A stretch of 64,000 nucleotides of DNA from Scilla litardierei (lineage: Eukaryota; Streptophyta; Magnoliopsida; Asparagales; Asparagaceae). Below the pieces are notes generated by a model, which made no database searches, was not told where the DNA came from, and was given only the letters and a program-made list of their open reading frames with translations. Within the stretch, counting starts at the first letter, position 1, and each line of letters begins with the position of its first letter. The stretch covers positions 167,407,079 through 167,471,078 of the forward strand of contig CM061141.1 in the NCBI GenBank assembly GCA_030789695.1, given 5' to 3'. Shown here one piece after another: positions 1 to 12,249 of the stretch. The position numbers and the translations under genes are program-made.

Positions 1-653
1 TAAATCCATCTTCACTAAATTTTGTCCCACATTGCTCGTAACAAATGAGGAGGGGTCGGCCTCCCATATAAATAGGGGTGCCTCCTCTTCATTGAAGCTT
101 GCACCAAGTCTCTGATTGAGGAGCTCCGAAACTTTTAAGCACACTCGATCAAGACTTAATTTATTCTTCCTCTATAGTTCTTTCTATCCTCCAGTTGGGT
201 CCTAGCAAGACTACAAGGAGGTTTGGATCTGATCTAGAATTCTCTGGCGTGGGTCTGCTCAAGTGAAACTTTCTTCGGCAAGTGATCGGATCGGAGGCAC
301 GGTGCGGCTCGGGAGGCATTCAGCTTGAGGCGAGGCACGATGCGATTCGAAAAGCAGCTCAGATCGAGACGCGGTGCAAGAAGACGACGAGGTACATCTT
401 GCCTGGACCAAGGCAAGATTCCAGGTAAGTCCTTTTATTATGCCTTTCATAGTTTGCAGTAGTTAGACCTTTCTCGGGTTGGTCAGACCCAACCTGAGTC
501 AGTAGATAATCCTAGCTAGGGAGCATGTTTCCTTAGGGTATCTTTTATTAAAAGAGTTTAATAATATTTTCCCGCTGCTTCTTTTATATTTTTGTTCGTC
601 TGACTTAGGATGGGCTAGAATATATGCCCTAAGAGACCTTGAAAATCCCAACA
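1..653 (+). repeat. E1 5' LTR, 3' part only
   Basis: Matches the last ~650 bp of the 2250-bp LTR at 41688-43937, including the end in ACA. It contains a TATA box (TATAAATA at 67-74) matching TATATAAATA at 43347-43356 of the other copy, so transcription probably starts near 100. About 1.6 kb of this LTR lies upstream of the window. Confidence 0.9.
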
Positions 654-654
654 T

Positions 655-667
655 TGGTATCAGAGCC
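655..667 (+). other. E1 primer binding site (initiator tRNA-Met)
   Basis: TGGTATCAGAGCC lies 1 bp after the LTR end and is complementary to the 3' end of plant initiator tRNA-Met, the usual primer of Ty1/copia reverse transcription. Confidence 0.93.
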
Positions 668-1805
668 AGATCTACTTTGTTCTAATGCTGCAACGAATAT
701 GATTTGCATGTTAATTATGTGATAATTAAAACCTTTAATTCATGTGATGATCTTAAGAAGTTTAATGGTTTAATTTTCTTGCTTATTTGATAATAAAAAA
801 AATACATTGTTAGGTTAGCCATTAAAAATCTTCTAATCATTATAAGATAATTTTTTAGATACTTTCTGCTATCTACTAAAAATTTGTTTTAATGCCTAAT
901 GGATGATTATGGTAGCGGCATATTGACCCAAATCCTTATAGTTGATAAGGACCTAATAAAAGTCATTCAACAAATCCATAAAATTCTAAATTTTAAGGAT
1001 CCACTAGTTGATAAGGATTAACTAGTATCAATAAAATCCAATAGTTGATAGATACGCATATAAATGACAAGCAACTTCATTGGACCATGATCCGGCCAAT
1101 GTGCTTGGCTAAGTTTGTTGGATCACCCTAGCTCGACTAGGGATAATGTTCCTAACTTAGTCACTTCCCTGGTCGATCTGCTGGACCGAAGACGTGAATC
1201 ATTATTATGCAAGACCGTCAACTATATCTAGTCAAATACGTTAATAAATCTTTTACAAGATAATTCGTAGCCCTCTTTGTTTTAGACGTTGGGATCTGTA
1301 GGATCCGTGTTACAGTTGTTGAGCTACACTCAAGCTGTGACACGTCAAACTTATAGAAACCAATTTCTTCATACATGTGTCTTAACCCAAATCGTCACGT
1401 CGTGAATACATCGAGCGCCGGCGTAAGTTAAGGCAATGATGTAGTCTAGACTTGACCCAAACCGTCGTGTCGTGAATACACCGAACGCTGGCGTAAGTCA
1501 AGCTAGACGCAAAAACAAAGGTCCGACTAAACTAGTTATTGTGATTTGGATGAGCACACTCATGATTACAAATGACTAGGGGCAAAAATCAAATAGGGAG
1601 TCATATACGATATGATTGACGAAGAGTTCGTCTACCGACAGCAGAGTCAAACGACTTGTTGAGCTACACTCAAGGTCGGGTGACTCAGGGGTGTTGGATT
1701 CATGTCCCACTAAAATTTTAATTATGTTATGGCTTAAATGATTTTAAAATAGTGGGAGAGTATAATTGGATAAAAACCATTCTAATTATATTTAAAATAT
1801 TTTGA
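668..1805 (+). other. E1 leader region without recognisable gag
   Basis: AT-rich DNA where gag should be; no gag domain or CCHC knuckle is visible in any frame. It contains an imperfect direct repeat of about 50 bp with a 70-bp period (1381-1430 and 1451-1500), and a GTTGAGCTACACTCAA word twice (near 1317 and 1658). It may be a rearranged or replaced leader. Confidence 0.6.
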
Positions 1806-4490
1806 ATGCATGCTAACTATAGGAGTTCTAATCCTTGCAGCATGACGAGTAATACTAAATGTATCCAAGATAAGAATATGTTAACTGGTAATAATAAAAA
1901 AGACTGGCTAAGGAAAATAATAGCAGTACGAGAACAAATGAAGAAAGGGCATATTAATGCCTCAACTTCGATAATGCAAAGTGTAATTCTTTCCGTGAAT
2001 TCTAATGCATGGGTACTAGATACCGCTGCAGGATCTCACATCTATAATCAGTTACATGGAATGAGAATTATTAGAAAGCTCGAAAAGAATGAAATCGTTC
2101 TCCAAGTTGGCAACGCAGCAAATGTTGATGTTGTAGCTGCGGGAGATCTAAAACACACATTAGCTAGTGGAGCTAGCTTGCTTTTGAAGCAATGTTACTA
2201 TATCCCAAACTTCCTATGCAATATTATCCCCCTCTGGGCGTTGGCTAGAGAAGGTTATAATTTTGCTATCAACGAAAATGTTATGAACATTTTCTTTGAT
2301 GGTAAGTTGCTAGGTTTTGGGACACTAAATAATGGTGTATACACTTTGAGTAATAAATTTGTATTAAACATTAATACAAGAAAACGTAAGGAATCAGGTT
2401 TTAATGAAACTTACCTTTGGCACTGTAGACTAGGCCATATCGGAGAGAAGAGACTCAACAAGTTATAATTTTGCTAGAGAAGGTTATAATTTTGATATCA
2501 ACAAAAATGTTATGAACATTTTCTTTGATGATAAGTTGCTAGGTTTTGGGACACTAAATAATGGGGTATACACTTTGAGTAATAAATTTGTATTAAACAT
2601 TAATACAAGAAAACGTAAGGACTCAGGTTTTAATGAAACCTACCTTTGGCACTGTAGACTAGGCCATATCGGAGAGAAGAGACTCAACAAGTTACATAAA
2701 GAGGGGCTCTTGGGCCTCTCGAATTATGAGTCATTCAACACTTTCGAGTCTTGCCTCAAAGGTAAAATGGCCAAAACTCCTTTTGCATGTCAAGGAGAGA
2801 GAGTTATTGGACTCTTGGGTCCATTACATTCTGATGTATATGGAAGCATGTCTGCATTAGCCAAAGGAGGATTTTCATATTTCCTTACATTTACTAATGA
2901 TCACTCTAGATTTGGACATGTGTTCTTGATGAAACACAAGTCCGAAACCTTTGAGCGATTCAAAGAGTATAGTAACGAAGTTGAAAAACAGACTGACAAA
3001 AGTATTAAGATCATTCGATCAGATCGAGGGGGAGAATACTTGAGCCATGAATTCCTTGCATATTTAAAAGAGAATGAGATTCTCTATCAGTCACACCTCC
3101 TTACACACATCAATATAACGGTGTGTAAGAGAGGAGGAACCCCACCTTGTTAGACATAGTGCGATCCATGATAAGTGAAGCTGAGTTAACAACTTCCCTC
3201 TAGGGCTATGCCCTAGAAACTGCTATATATATTCTCAATAAGGTTTCATCAAGGTCTGTGCCGATGACACCATATCGGATATGGACTGGCAAGAAACACA
3301 GCCTTAATCACTTAAGGGTATGGGGTTGTCCTGTATATGTCAAAAGGCATAATCCAGACAAACTGGAAGACAGATCTATTCTATGTAAATTCATTGGGTA
3401 CCCGAGACATTCGTTAGGATATATCTTTTACCATCCAGAGCAACAAAAAATTGTTATCTCTAGACATGCCACCTTTTTAGAATGGAGTTCCTTGTGAAGG
3501 AATCAACTGGCAAGGTGATTGATCTGGACGAATGTTCGAAAGAAGTATTTACACAGGAACAAGTGTCGGAGCCAGTGGGAGAATCAGAACCTGATATCTT
3601 CCAACTAGTCGTTAGGAGGTCTGATAGGATTCCTCGAGTCCCTGATAGGTACTACGGTTTTCTCGTAGATGAGGGATTGAGGATAGCATCATATTAGATG
3701 ATGATCCTATTAGCTTCCAGGATGCCATAAAGAGTAGAGACTCTGATAAATGGCTAGATGTAATGAAATCCGAAATAGATTCCATGCACGTGAATACGGT
3801 ATGGACCTTAGAAAACGTGCCCAAGGGAAGCACTCCTATTGGCTGCAAATGGATCTTCAAGAAGAAGATTGGTGCAGATGGAAAGATAGAAACGTATAAG
3901 GCTAGGCTGGTTGCGAAAGGTTATCGTAGGACTCTAGGAATAGATTATGACTAGACTTTCTCACCAGTCGCCATGCACAAGTCTATCCGGATTGTATTCG
4001 ATATTGCTGCCCACTATGACTACGAAATCTGGCAAATGGATGTAAAAACTGCGTTTCTAAACGGTGATTTAGAAGAGCATATTTATATGACTCAGCCAGA
4101 AGGTTTCGAAGTCAGTGGGAGTAAAGGAAAAGCGTGTAGACTGCATAGGTCCATCTATGGACTAAAACAGGCTTCAAGAAGTTGGAACATCCGTTTTGAC
4201 AAGACAGTCAAAGAGTTTGGTTTTGTCAGAAATGAGGATGATCCGTGCATATATAAAAGGACCAGTAATAATTCTTTAGTTATCCTCGTATTGTACGTGG
4301 ATGATATTCTGATAATAGGCAATAACATAGAGATGTTGAAGTCTGTAAAAGAATGTCTATCAACTAACTTCTCCATGAAAGACTTGGGAGAAGCATCCTA
4401 CATATTAGGTGTAAAGACCTATAGAGATAGATCTAAACGTATGCTTGGACTCTCCCAAACCAGGTACATTGACACCATGCTAAAACGGTT
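1806..4490 (+). pseudogene. E1 copia pol, first segment (protease, integrase, RT N-terminal part)
   Basis: Protease: WVLDTAAGSH, with the D-T-A in place of D-S/T-G, around 2010-2040. GAG-pre-integrase: LWHCRLGHIGEKRLNKL, present twice because of a tandem duplication. Integrase core: SDVYGSM, TNDHSRFG, IRSDRGGEYLS. The reading breaks near 3100-3250, resumes at WTGKKHSLNHLRVWGCPVYVK, then RT with GCKWIFKKK, WQMDVKTAFLNGDL and LYVDDILII (the YVDD catalytic box, near 4294-4320). A TAG at about 3952 interrupts the conserved motif before TFSPVAM. The segment ends inside LKRF, where E2 is inserted, and continues at 34127. Non-functional. Confidence 0.9.
2244..2694 (+). repeat. 229-bp tandem duplication inside E1 pol
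   Basis: The stretch from GCTAGAGAAGG (2244) through the pre-integrase motif to about 2465 is repeated from 2473 to about 2694 with a 229-bp period and a handful of substitutions. Because 229 is not a multiple of three, it introduces a frameshift and an early stop. Confidence 0.92.
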
Positions 4491-4882
4491 TGTTGAGTAT
4501 TGGACTTCTCCCTACTTGGTGTTAATGATAAGCAAACATAAATATTTGTGACTAATCCCCTATTTTGCAGTTAATCCATTGCCTAAGCTTATTATGAAGA
4601 TCTTCTTGTAATGGATGACAATCAAAGATCATTGAAGGCAAATGAAAAGGATTGGATGATCGTAGATGGTGATTGAAGCTCCTAAAAGACTTCAAGCTCA
4701 TGCGTTGGATAGAAGAGAGAGTTCGTCAAATGTAACTTTCTTCTTTCTTTTCTAGTATGTAGCTTAGAAGTAGAACTTTGTTGGAGCACACACATCTTCT
4801 TTTCAGTCTTAGGATATCATTAGATTAACCTTCCTTTGACTCTAATTCATTTCAATTTAGATTGTGCATGTCATGTTTATAA

Positions 4883-5530
4883 CAGTCGACTGCTGAACGT
4901 TTGACAGTCACCTGTCTTAAAAACAGTCGACTGTGTTTTGTTCTACAGTCTCCTGTTATGCACAAACTTTTACAGTCCAGTTTTGGGCTTCTCTGTTTTA
5001 ACTCTCACAGGCGACTTATGAATGATTCACAGGCGCCTGTCCACGTGACAGTCGACTGTGTTTTGTTAATCAGTCGCCTGTCTATCTTTAGCCCAAATTC
5101 TATTAGTCTGTTTATTCTGGCCAGTCGACTTATGTTGGATTTACAGTCGACTGTCCAATGGAATAGTCAACTGTTAATGCTTCAACAGTCGTCTGTCTGT
5201 GAGCCTATTTGATGTCTCAACTCTCTGGAAAATCTCAGGGTTTTGACAGTCGTCTGTAGAAGGAATTACAGTCACCTGTTCAGATTACTAGTCGAATGTG
5301 TTCTCTTCATCAGTCGTCTGTCCTGTTCTCCCAGACGTTTTCCAGAATTCTTCAACTTACCCATCTTCGGCAAGTCGCCTATAGTAGGATTTACAGTCGC
5401 TTGTTGGTTCAACAGTCGACTGTCTATGCCTCATCAGTCGACTGTCCACGTGGTAAGTTACCATTATGAATTCTCACCTACCCTCTCTGACTGTGCAGCA
5501 GTCGACTGTGGATTCGTCAACAGTCAACTG
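4883..5530 (+). promoter_or_regulatory. Phased palindrome array (CAGTCGACTG type) in E2 5' LTR
   Basis: Copies of CAGTCGACTG or near variants (CAGGCGCCTG, CAGTCGCCTG, CAGTCGTCTG) start at 4883, 4905, 4924, 4946 | 5008, 5030, 5049, 5071 | 5122, 5144, 5164, 5186 | 5247, 5269, 5289, 5311 | 5372, 5394, 5413, 5435 | 5499, 5521. Within a quartet the spacing is 22, 19 or 20, 22 bp; between quartets 51-64 bp. One degenerate extra copy lies at 4973. Spacers are mostly unrelated. It ends about 90 bp upstream of the TATA-like box, the position of an enhancer in U3. Function is inferred; positions are read directly. Confidence 0.9.
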
Positions 5531-5617
5531 TCGCGGGCCCAGATTCTATCCGTTGAGTTTTTCCTCACGGATTTCAAAGGGGTTTTTGCTGTTTTCGGTT
5601 GAAGGGTTTGAGAAACC

Positions 5618-5627
5618 TATTTAAAGA
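5618..5627 (+). promoter_or_regulatory. E2 LTR TATA-like box
   Basis: CTATTTAAAG downstream of the array and upstream of the leader; the same context is in the 3' LTR near 33427. It probably sets the start of the genomic transcript. Confidence 0.6.
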
Positions 5628-6316
5628 TCCTCTACTGTTCCATTGAGAGGCTAATGATCTACCAACTCTCTTGCTAATAGATTCAATCTTTCATTCTCTT
5701 TAGATCAAAGCTCTCAAGCTCTAAAGCCCTAAGAATTCCATTCTTCAATCTCTTGCTCTCCAACCTAGAACCAAAGAGATATCTTCTAGGCATTTGGTGC
5801 AGTCAAGAGAAAGGGCTTTTCTGTCTTCCAAGAGAGTCTTCTCAACACACAACACACTTCTCCTTCAAGTTCTACTTCAAGGCATAGGTGATTGTAAGTA
5901 TTGCTTAATTTCATATTTCATAACTTTTGTTATTTGAATTTACTCTCGGGTTGTGAGAGTGGTTTGCTTGCTCCCAAGTTGTGGGAGTCAAGTTCAATCG
6001 ATTGTATTTCGATTTCACTTGTAGGGTTGCTACAAGTGGGTTTTAAGGAAACCTCAAGTTAGGGTTCTAACTTGAGTATCCGGTTGTTAACCGGGTGGAG
6101 GTACGTAGGATTACAGGGAACAAATCGGGAAGTGACTTGGGTAATCCGAACCCTTGAAACATCCTTGCGTTTGCATTTGTTTCAATTTGGGTTTATTTTC
6201 TATTCCGCACTATTTGTTGGTTAGGAATTTAAATTGGTGTAATTATCTTTTTAAATTGCATAAACACTATTCAACCTCCCTTCTAGTGTTTTCCCCATTG
6301 CCATGGTCCTTATAAT

Positions 6317-6328
6317 TGGTATCAGAGC
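6317..6328 (+). other. E2 primer binding site (initiator tRNA-Met)
   Basis: TGGTATCAGAGC, 2 bp after the 5' LTR end; complementary to the initiator tRNA-Met 3' end. Confidence 0.93.
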
Positions 6329-6342
6329 ACAAGGTTATAGCT

Positions 6343-8659
6343 ATGGCATCCAACAACAACAACGTTCCCACGATCGTGATGGAGCGTCCACTCTTTTCGA
6401 AGGTCAATCCACGGTGCGTCCTCCGCGTTTCAATGTCACGAACTTTGGCTATTGGAAATGCCAGATGGAGACGTTCCTAAGAAGTGCTTCACTTTGGAAA
6501 ATCCTCCACAAGGAATACGTCGAGCCCACCGAAGAGGATTTCGAAAAATGGACGACTTCCGAGAAATCCGCCGAAGTCAACAACGCAAAAGCAATGAACG
6601 CTCTTCATTGTGCATTGGACCCGAATGAGTTCAACAAGATATGCACAAGTAAGAGTGCATATCAAATTTGGAACCATCTCGTCGTTACCCATGAGGGAAC
6701 GAACTAGGTAAAACTTTCTAAACTCTATGTTGTCATGCAAAACTTCGATATGTTTCATATGCAGGAAAATGAAAGCATAGCATCGATGTACGACCGTTTT
6801 ACCGACATCACCAATGAACTGGAAGCTCTTGGGCAAACATACACAGAACCAGAAAAGGTGAGAAAGATTATAATGGGGATGACCTCCAAAAATGGGAAAG
6901 AAGAGCTATCGCCATCGAGGAGGTCAACGACTTGAAGACTTACATAGTTGTGAACCTTATCGGGGCTCTCATGTCTTACGAAGTAAGACGGAAGGACCAA
7001 TTAAAGGTTCGAGCTATGATGAACCCTTCGGAGGCCAAGAAGAAATCTTTGGCATTCAACGCCAATTCCTCATCCTCCGATAGTGAAGAATCAGAAATTG
7101 AGATGGATTTGGGTGAAATGGACCAAATGGCGAAGAAGTTTCAACGCTTCTTTCGTAAATGTAAATTTCCCTCTAAGAATAGATTTGATTATACTAATCA
7201 TTCTTCCTCTCTTTGCTTTAAGTGTAATAAGCCAGGGCACATCAAGAAGGATTGCCCAATGCTACGAAACAAAGAGAAGTGGAAGGCTCCGAAGTACCAT
7301 AAGTCCGACAAGAATAAGAAAGACAAGAAGAAAGGACTAGTAGGTACATTCGATGATTCAAGTGAAGACTCATCAAGCGAATCTGATGATGAGAAGGGTG
7401 AAAGTGCCCACATGTGCTTCATGGCTCGAGAAGATTCACTCTCCGATGAGAGTGATTCCGACATGGATGATACCGAGGTAACTATGGATGAATTACGTAT
7501 TGCTAATGAAGAATTATTTGCTAGGTATCAATCTTTAATGCTTAGATATACTAGTTTAAAGAAATTGAATGTTAGCAATCCATCCATTCCATGCATTATC
7601 AACAATGACACCATTGTTAATACTTTAACCCTTGAGAAAGCAAATTTAGCTTCTCAAAATGTCACTTTGAGAAATGAGGTGAATGCCCTCAAATCTCAAC
7701 TAGATCAAACACATCCTAAGGATAATAGTGATCTAGTTTCACTACACACACAATTAGGTTTAGAGAATAATTCTCTTAAAACCCAAGTGCACGAGCTCAA
7801 AGCACGGGTGTCCACCTTGGATACCAATATTTCTTCTCTTAAGGAGAAATATGAGCTCATGTCCTCCCGTATTGTGTGATTCAATAAGGAAAAAGGACAA
7901 TTGAACGATTTGCTAGCAAACCAATTTCTGGCCACACATCGTGTTGGTCTTGGTTTTGTGGAAGCAAATGCATCCAATGCTCGCACCTCCTATAGTGGTG
8001 TCACTATAGACTTTGTGAGGCCATCCTCCGGTGCATCCACAAGTGGTGTCAAAGACACTATAGGTAGCAAACATAATAAGAAAGTCACCGCTTCACCATC
8101 TCTCCCTTTTGGCAAGAAACCCACTAAGGGTGGAAACCAAAAGAGAAGCCATGCTTACATGTATACAAACTTTCATCCACGTAGGAAATCTCCTACTTCT
8201 CAAGTCGTTAATCATGACACTTTTTATGCTCCACACCCACGGACACGTACAAATCCACACATGAGAAATACTCATGTACGTGCTCCTAAGCACCCATATG
8301 CTCATACGCATCATTTTTATATATATGCACATCCTCCACATGTCATGCATGACCCATATGTTTCATACAACATGCATGTTCCCACGCATACATATAATCC
8401 TCATATGTCCAATACATATCCACCACCTCATGTTTATGCTAGAAACCATATTCCTAAGAAGCATGCACCATATAGAAATCTAACCAATATGCATGCAACC
8501 AGGAAAAGGACTCCCAAAACATACACCATTTGGGGTCCTAAGAACACTAGCTTAAATGATAGGAATGCATATGTTGATTCCTATTTTTATAATGTTATTA
8601 ATAATGGTAATTATGTTAGGAAGCGGAAGTCCACTTGGACTTGGCTTCTAAAGGGCTAA
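6343..8659 (+). pseudogene. E2 gag (nucleocapsid polyprotein), broken
   Basis: The first ATG after the primer site is at 6343, but the conserved frame is +1 to it, so an early frameshift is present. Conserved parts: PPRFNVTNFGYWKCQMETF (UBN2-type gag start), the capsid helices to about 6930, the CCHC knuckle CFKCNKPGHIKKDC near 7213-7254, a Lys-rich then Ser/Asp/Glu-rich linker, a coiled-coil-like Leu/Asn stretch (7500-7870), and a His/Pro/Tyr-rich tail (about 8200-8500). Stops at about 6708 and 7880 and a frame change near 6930 break it. Gag forms the particle and packages RNA; this copy cannot make the full protein. E3 and E4 carry related gags. Confidence 0.88.
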
Positions 8660-8713
8660 TCCCCTTGGACCCAACAAAAATTGGGTACCATGAGCTTATG
8701 GTATATTATGTAG

Positions 8714-11700
8714 GTACCTAAGAGAAAGAAAAAGAGCAATAAAGATCAAACTAGCTCTAAAAGGAAAGGATGGATTCTCGACAGTGGTTGCTCCAAACAA
8801 ATGAGGGGAGATCCTTCATTACTCTCCGAAGTGATTAGCATCAAGAACGGTGCAACGGTCACTTTTGGAGGTAACCAAAAGGGAACCATCATTGGAGTAG
8901 ATATAGTCGGAAACCCCTCCAAACCTTTAATTACTAATGTATTTTTAGTTAGTGGTTTATGTCACAACCTCATTTCCATTAGTCAACTTTGTGACAAAGG
9001 TTACAAGGTTAACTTTGGAGAAGGATTGTGTAACATTGTTGATTCTAATTTAAATGTTTTATTTACCGGTATTAGGCGTAAAAATATTTATTATTTGAGC
9101 TTGCCTAAAATCGTAGAACATTGCTTAGTTGCTAATACAAATGAACAACTATTATGGCATCGCCGTTTTGGTCACGTTCATTTCAAGCACTTATATAAGT
9201 TAGCTAAGCATGATCTAGTCAAAGGTTTTCCAAAAATTACTTTTAGTAAGAAAAACTTTTGTGATTCATGTCAAAGAGGTAAACTTAGTAAATCATCTTT
9301 TAAGCTTAAAGAAGGCATTACTTCTAAGAGGCCTCTAGAACTACTTTATCTAGATTTGTTTGGGCCAACTAGAACCGCTTCTTTAGGCAATGCTCATTAT
9401 GGATTAGTTGTCGTTGACGACTTCTCTAGATTTACTTGGGTTTCATTCTTAACTAATAAGAATGAAGCCTTTGAAGAGTTTACCATATTTGCAAAGAAGA
9501 TTCAGAATCTCTTAGGATCCACCATCATCACTATTCGTAGTGATCATGGAGGAGAATTTGAGAATGAGTCATTTACAAAGTTTTGTGATGACATCGGGAT
9601 AACACACAAATTTTCTTTTCCTCGGGCACCACCACAAAATGGTGTTGTAGAGAGAAAGAATAGGACCCTTATTGAGTGTGCTCGTACTATGCTCCATGAT
9701 AGTCATCTTGGACTACAATTTTGGGCAGATGCGGTGCACACGGCATGATATGTGCTCAATAGGATCCTAGTGAGACCCCGAACGAACAAAACTTGTTTTG
9801 AGTTATTTTATGACAAAAAGCATCAAGTTAAATATTTTCGAGTTTTTGGTTCAAAATGTTTTATAAAGAACACCTTTGGTAATTTAGATAAATTTGAGCC
9901 AAGATCCGATGAAGGAATTTTTGTTGGATATTCCATACGTAGCAAAGCCTACCGGATATACAACAAAACTTCTTCAACGATCGAGGAATCACTACACGTA
10001 TCATTTTATGAAGATTTTGATTTTCCTCATATTATTGATGATAGTGTAGATGCTATAAGTGATTCTCTTAGTAATGTCAAGATTAATGATTCAATTATTG
10101 AGACTAACACTACTAATGAGATTGTTGAAGATGTTCCAAGTGATACATGAATACCCAAAGCTTACCCAACCGTTCGCAACCATCCACATGACCAAATTAT
10201 TGGAGATATTGGTGTGGGTGTTCGAATGAGGTCTAGAATTGAAGAATTCTCTCATTGCGCATTTGTCTCTACCATTGAGCCAAAGAACATCCAAGAAGCT
10301 TGTGAAGATAGCTCTTGGATAGTGGCAATGGAAGAAGAGCTAATGCAATTCGAGAGAAATGAAGTTTGGGAGCTCGTTCCTCTTCCAAGTGGTCATCAAG
10401 TTATTGGAACCAAATGGATCTTCAAGAACAAGACCGATGAGAATGAGGTCATCACAAGGAACAAAGCAAGGTTTGTAGCTCAAGGCTACCGGTAAGAGGA
10501 AGGTATCGATTTCGAAGAATCCTTTGCCCCCGTAGCTAGATTAGAAGCTATTAGATTGATTTTATCTTTTGCATCTCATAAGAATTTTAAATTATTTCAA
10601 ATGGATGTTAAAAGTGCATTTTTAAATGGGTTTGTCAATGAAGAAGTGTATGTTTCTCAACCTCCCGGTTTCATTCATGAAAAATATCCAAACCATGTTT
10701 TCAAACTTAAGAAAGCGTTTATAGGTTGAGACAAGCTCCTAGAGCTTGGTATGACCGACTCAAGACCTTTCTTTTGGATTTAGGTTTTAAAATGGGTGAA
10801 GTTGATTCAACACTTTTCATTAAAGATTATGAAAATGACATCCTATTGATTCAAGTTTATGTAGACGATATAATATTTGGTTCTACTAACTTTAATCTTT
10901 GTCAAGAATTTTCTAAGTCCATGAAGAATGAATTTGAGATGAGCCGCATGGGAGAGCTCAGCTATTTCCTTGGATTGCAAATTCGACAAATGAAGGATGA
11001 GACTTTCATATATCAAACCAAGTACACAGGGGAGCTTATCAAGCGATTCGGGATGGAATCATCTTCAAGCAAAAGGATTCCCATGAGTACGACAACCCAT
11101 CTACACAAGGATGAGAACGAAAAAGATGTAGACGTTCGTCTATATCGAGGTATGATCGGTAGCTTACTCTATTTAACTGCTAGTAGGCCCGATATCATGT
11201 TTTCCGTATGCTTGTGTGCTAGATATCAAGCTAGACCTAAAGATGACACTTGATTGCAGTTAAACGAATTTTTCGTTATCTCAATCATTCACTAGATTAT
11301 GGGTTACTTTACCCTAAATCTAGCACATATGAGTTAATCTCGTATAGTGATGCCGACTTTGCCGGATGCAAATCCAATATGAAAAGTACTAGTGGCACTT
11401 GCCATTTCCTAGGAAATTCCTTATCCTCTTGGTTCTCCAAGAAACAGAACTCGGTATCATTGTCCACGACTGAAGCGGAATATATTTTCGCGGGTCTTGC
11501 ATGTGCACAAGTTCTTTGGATGAGACACATTCTTAGAGACTATGGTGTCAATTGTGATACTTGCCCTATCATGATTTATAACCAAAGTGCTATATGTCTT
11601 TCCAAGAATCCGGTACATCACTCCCGTACCAAACACATAGATGTGAGACACCACTTTATCAATGATCATGTAGCTAAGAAGGACATCATCTTAGAGTACA

Positions 11701-11807
11701 TTGAAACCCAAAAACAAATTGCCGACATATTCACAAAACCTCTTAAAGAAGATTCATTTGTGAGGTTGCGGGGAGAATTAGGAATTATGTGTGAATCTGA
11801 AATTTAG
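8714..11807 (+). pseudogene. E2 copia pol (PR-INT-RT-RH), broken
   Basis: Reads through VPKRKKKSNK into protease WILDSGCSKQM (D-S-G), pre-integrase LLWHRRFGHVHFKHL with CDSCQRGK, integrase core (YLDLFGP, VVDDFSRFTWV, IRSDHGGEFEN, then the GVVERKNRT glutamate), RT ([30 protein letters not shown] near 10858) and RNase H (SYSDADFAGC, SLSTTEAEY, IADIFTKPL). Length and order are normal for copia pol. Defects: TGA at about 9746, TGA at about 10148, TAA at about 10493, frameshift near 10715 and another near 11250. The final stop is at 11807. The enzyme set would copy and integrate the element; this copy cannot. Confidence 0.92.
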
Positions 11808-12072
11808 GAGTTCAACTTACTTGTTATAACTTCTTTTTAACTCATATCATCATGTTGCCTCTCTTCTTTTGATATATCATATATTGGTTTTAAGAAATGC
11901 TATGAGATTTCTGTAATTACATGAGTTTTCAGATTGTTTTAAGAGATTTATGTTATAAATAATTTATCATTTGATATTGATTTTATGATGAGTTTATGTT
12001 AGAGTATTGGTCCTAGGGTGAGTTGTGCATATCCTCTGGATTTTAACCTCATTGTGCATTTTTGGACCAGGA
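11808..12072 (+). other. E2 spacer after pol
   Basis: AT-rich non-coding DNA between the end of pol and the internal palindrome array. No ORF, repeat or promoter word that I can support. Confidence 0.5.
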
Positions 12073-12218
12073 CAGACGACAATCTTTCCTTCGACAGTCA
12101 ACTACCCTACTCTATCTTTTCTGTCTGCAGACTGTATCTATCGCCCAGGCGACTGATGACAAATTTACAGTCGACCGTTGCATCAACAGGCGACTGCATT
12201 TTAGTCATCAGGCGCCTG
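12073..12218 (+). promoter_or_regulatory. E2 internal palindrome array, left part
   Basis: CAGTCGACTG-type words start at 12146, 12168, 12187 and 12209 (spacing 22, 19, 22), the same quartet geometry as in the LTR; weaker copies start at 12073 and 12095 (22). E5 interrupts the array at 12250; it resumes at 19715. If E5 and one target duplication are discounted, the gap from 12209 to 19715 is 61 bp, matching the LTR inter-quartet gap. It lies upstream of the third ORF, not of the LTR promoter. Confidence 0.88.
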
Positions 12219-12249
12219 TCTTTTTCGTCAGTAGTATCTGTTTTATCAT

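Larger units (their letters stand above)
4491..6314 (+). repeat. E2 5' LTR
   Basis: 1824 bp; matches 32300-34126 over its whole length with scattered substitutions. Order: TGTTGAG terminus, palindrome array 4883-5530, TATA-like CTATTTAAAG at 5618, a leader with repeated 'ttgtgagagt/ttgtgggagt' words, and the terminus before the primer site. Confidence 0.93.

Noticed and set aside
234..450. Short minus-strand ORFs in the E1 LTR
   Set aside because: They lie in the LTR leader, match no domain, and differ in reading between the two LTR copies.
655..667. tRNA gene
   Set aside because: Only the short complement of a tRNA 3' end is present; it is a primer binding site, as at 6317, 36457 and 62412.
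4883..5530. Remnants of palindromic MITEs
   Set aside because: No terminal repeats or TA duplications; only the ~10-nt words are conserved, not the sequences between them.
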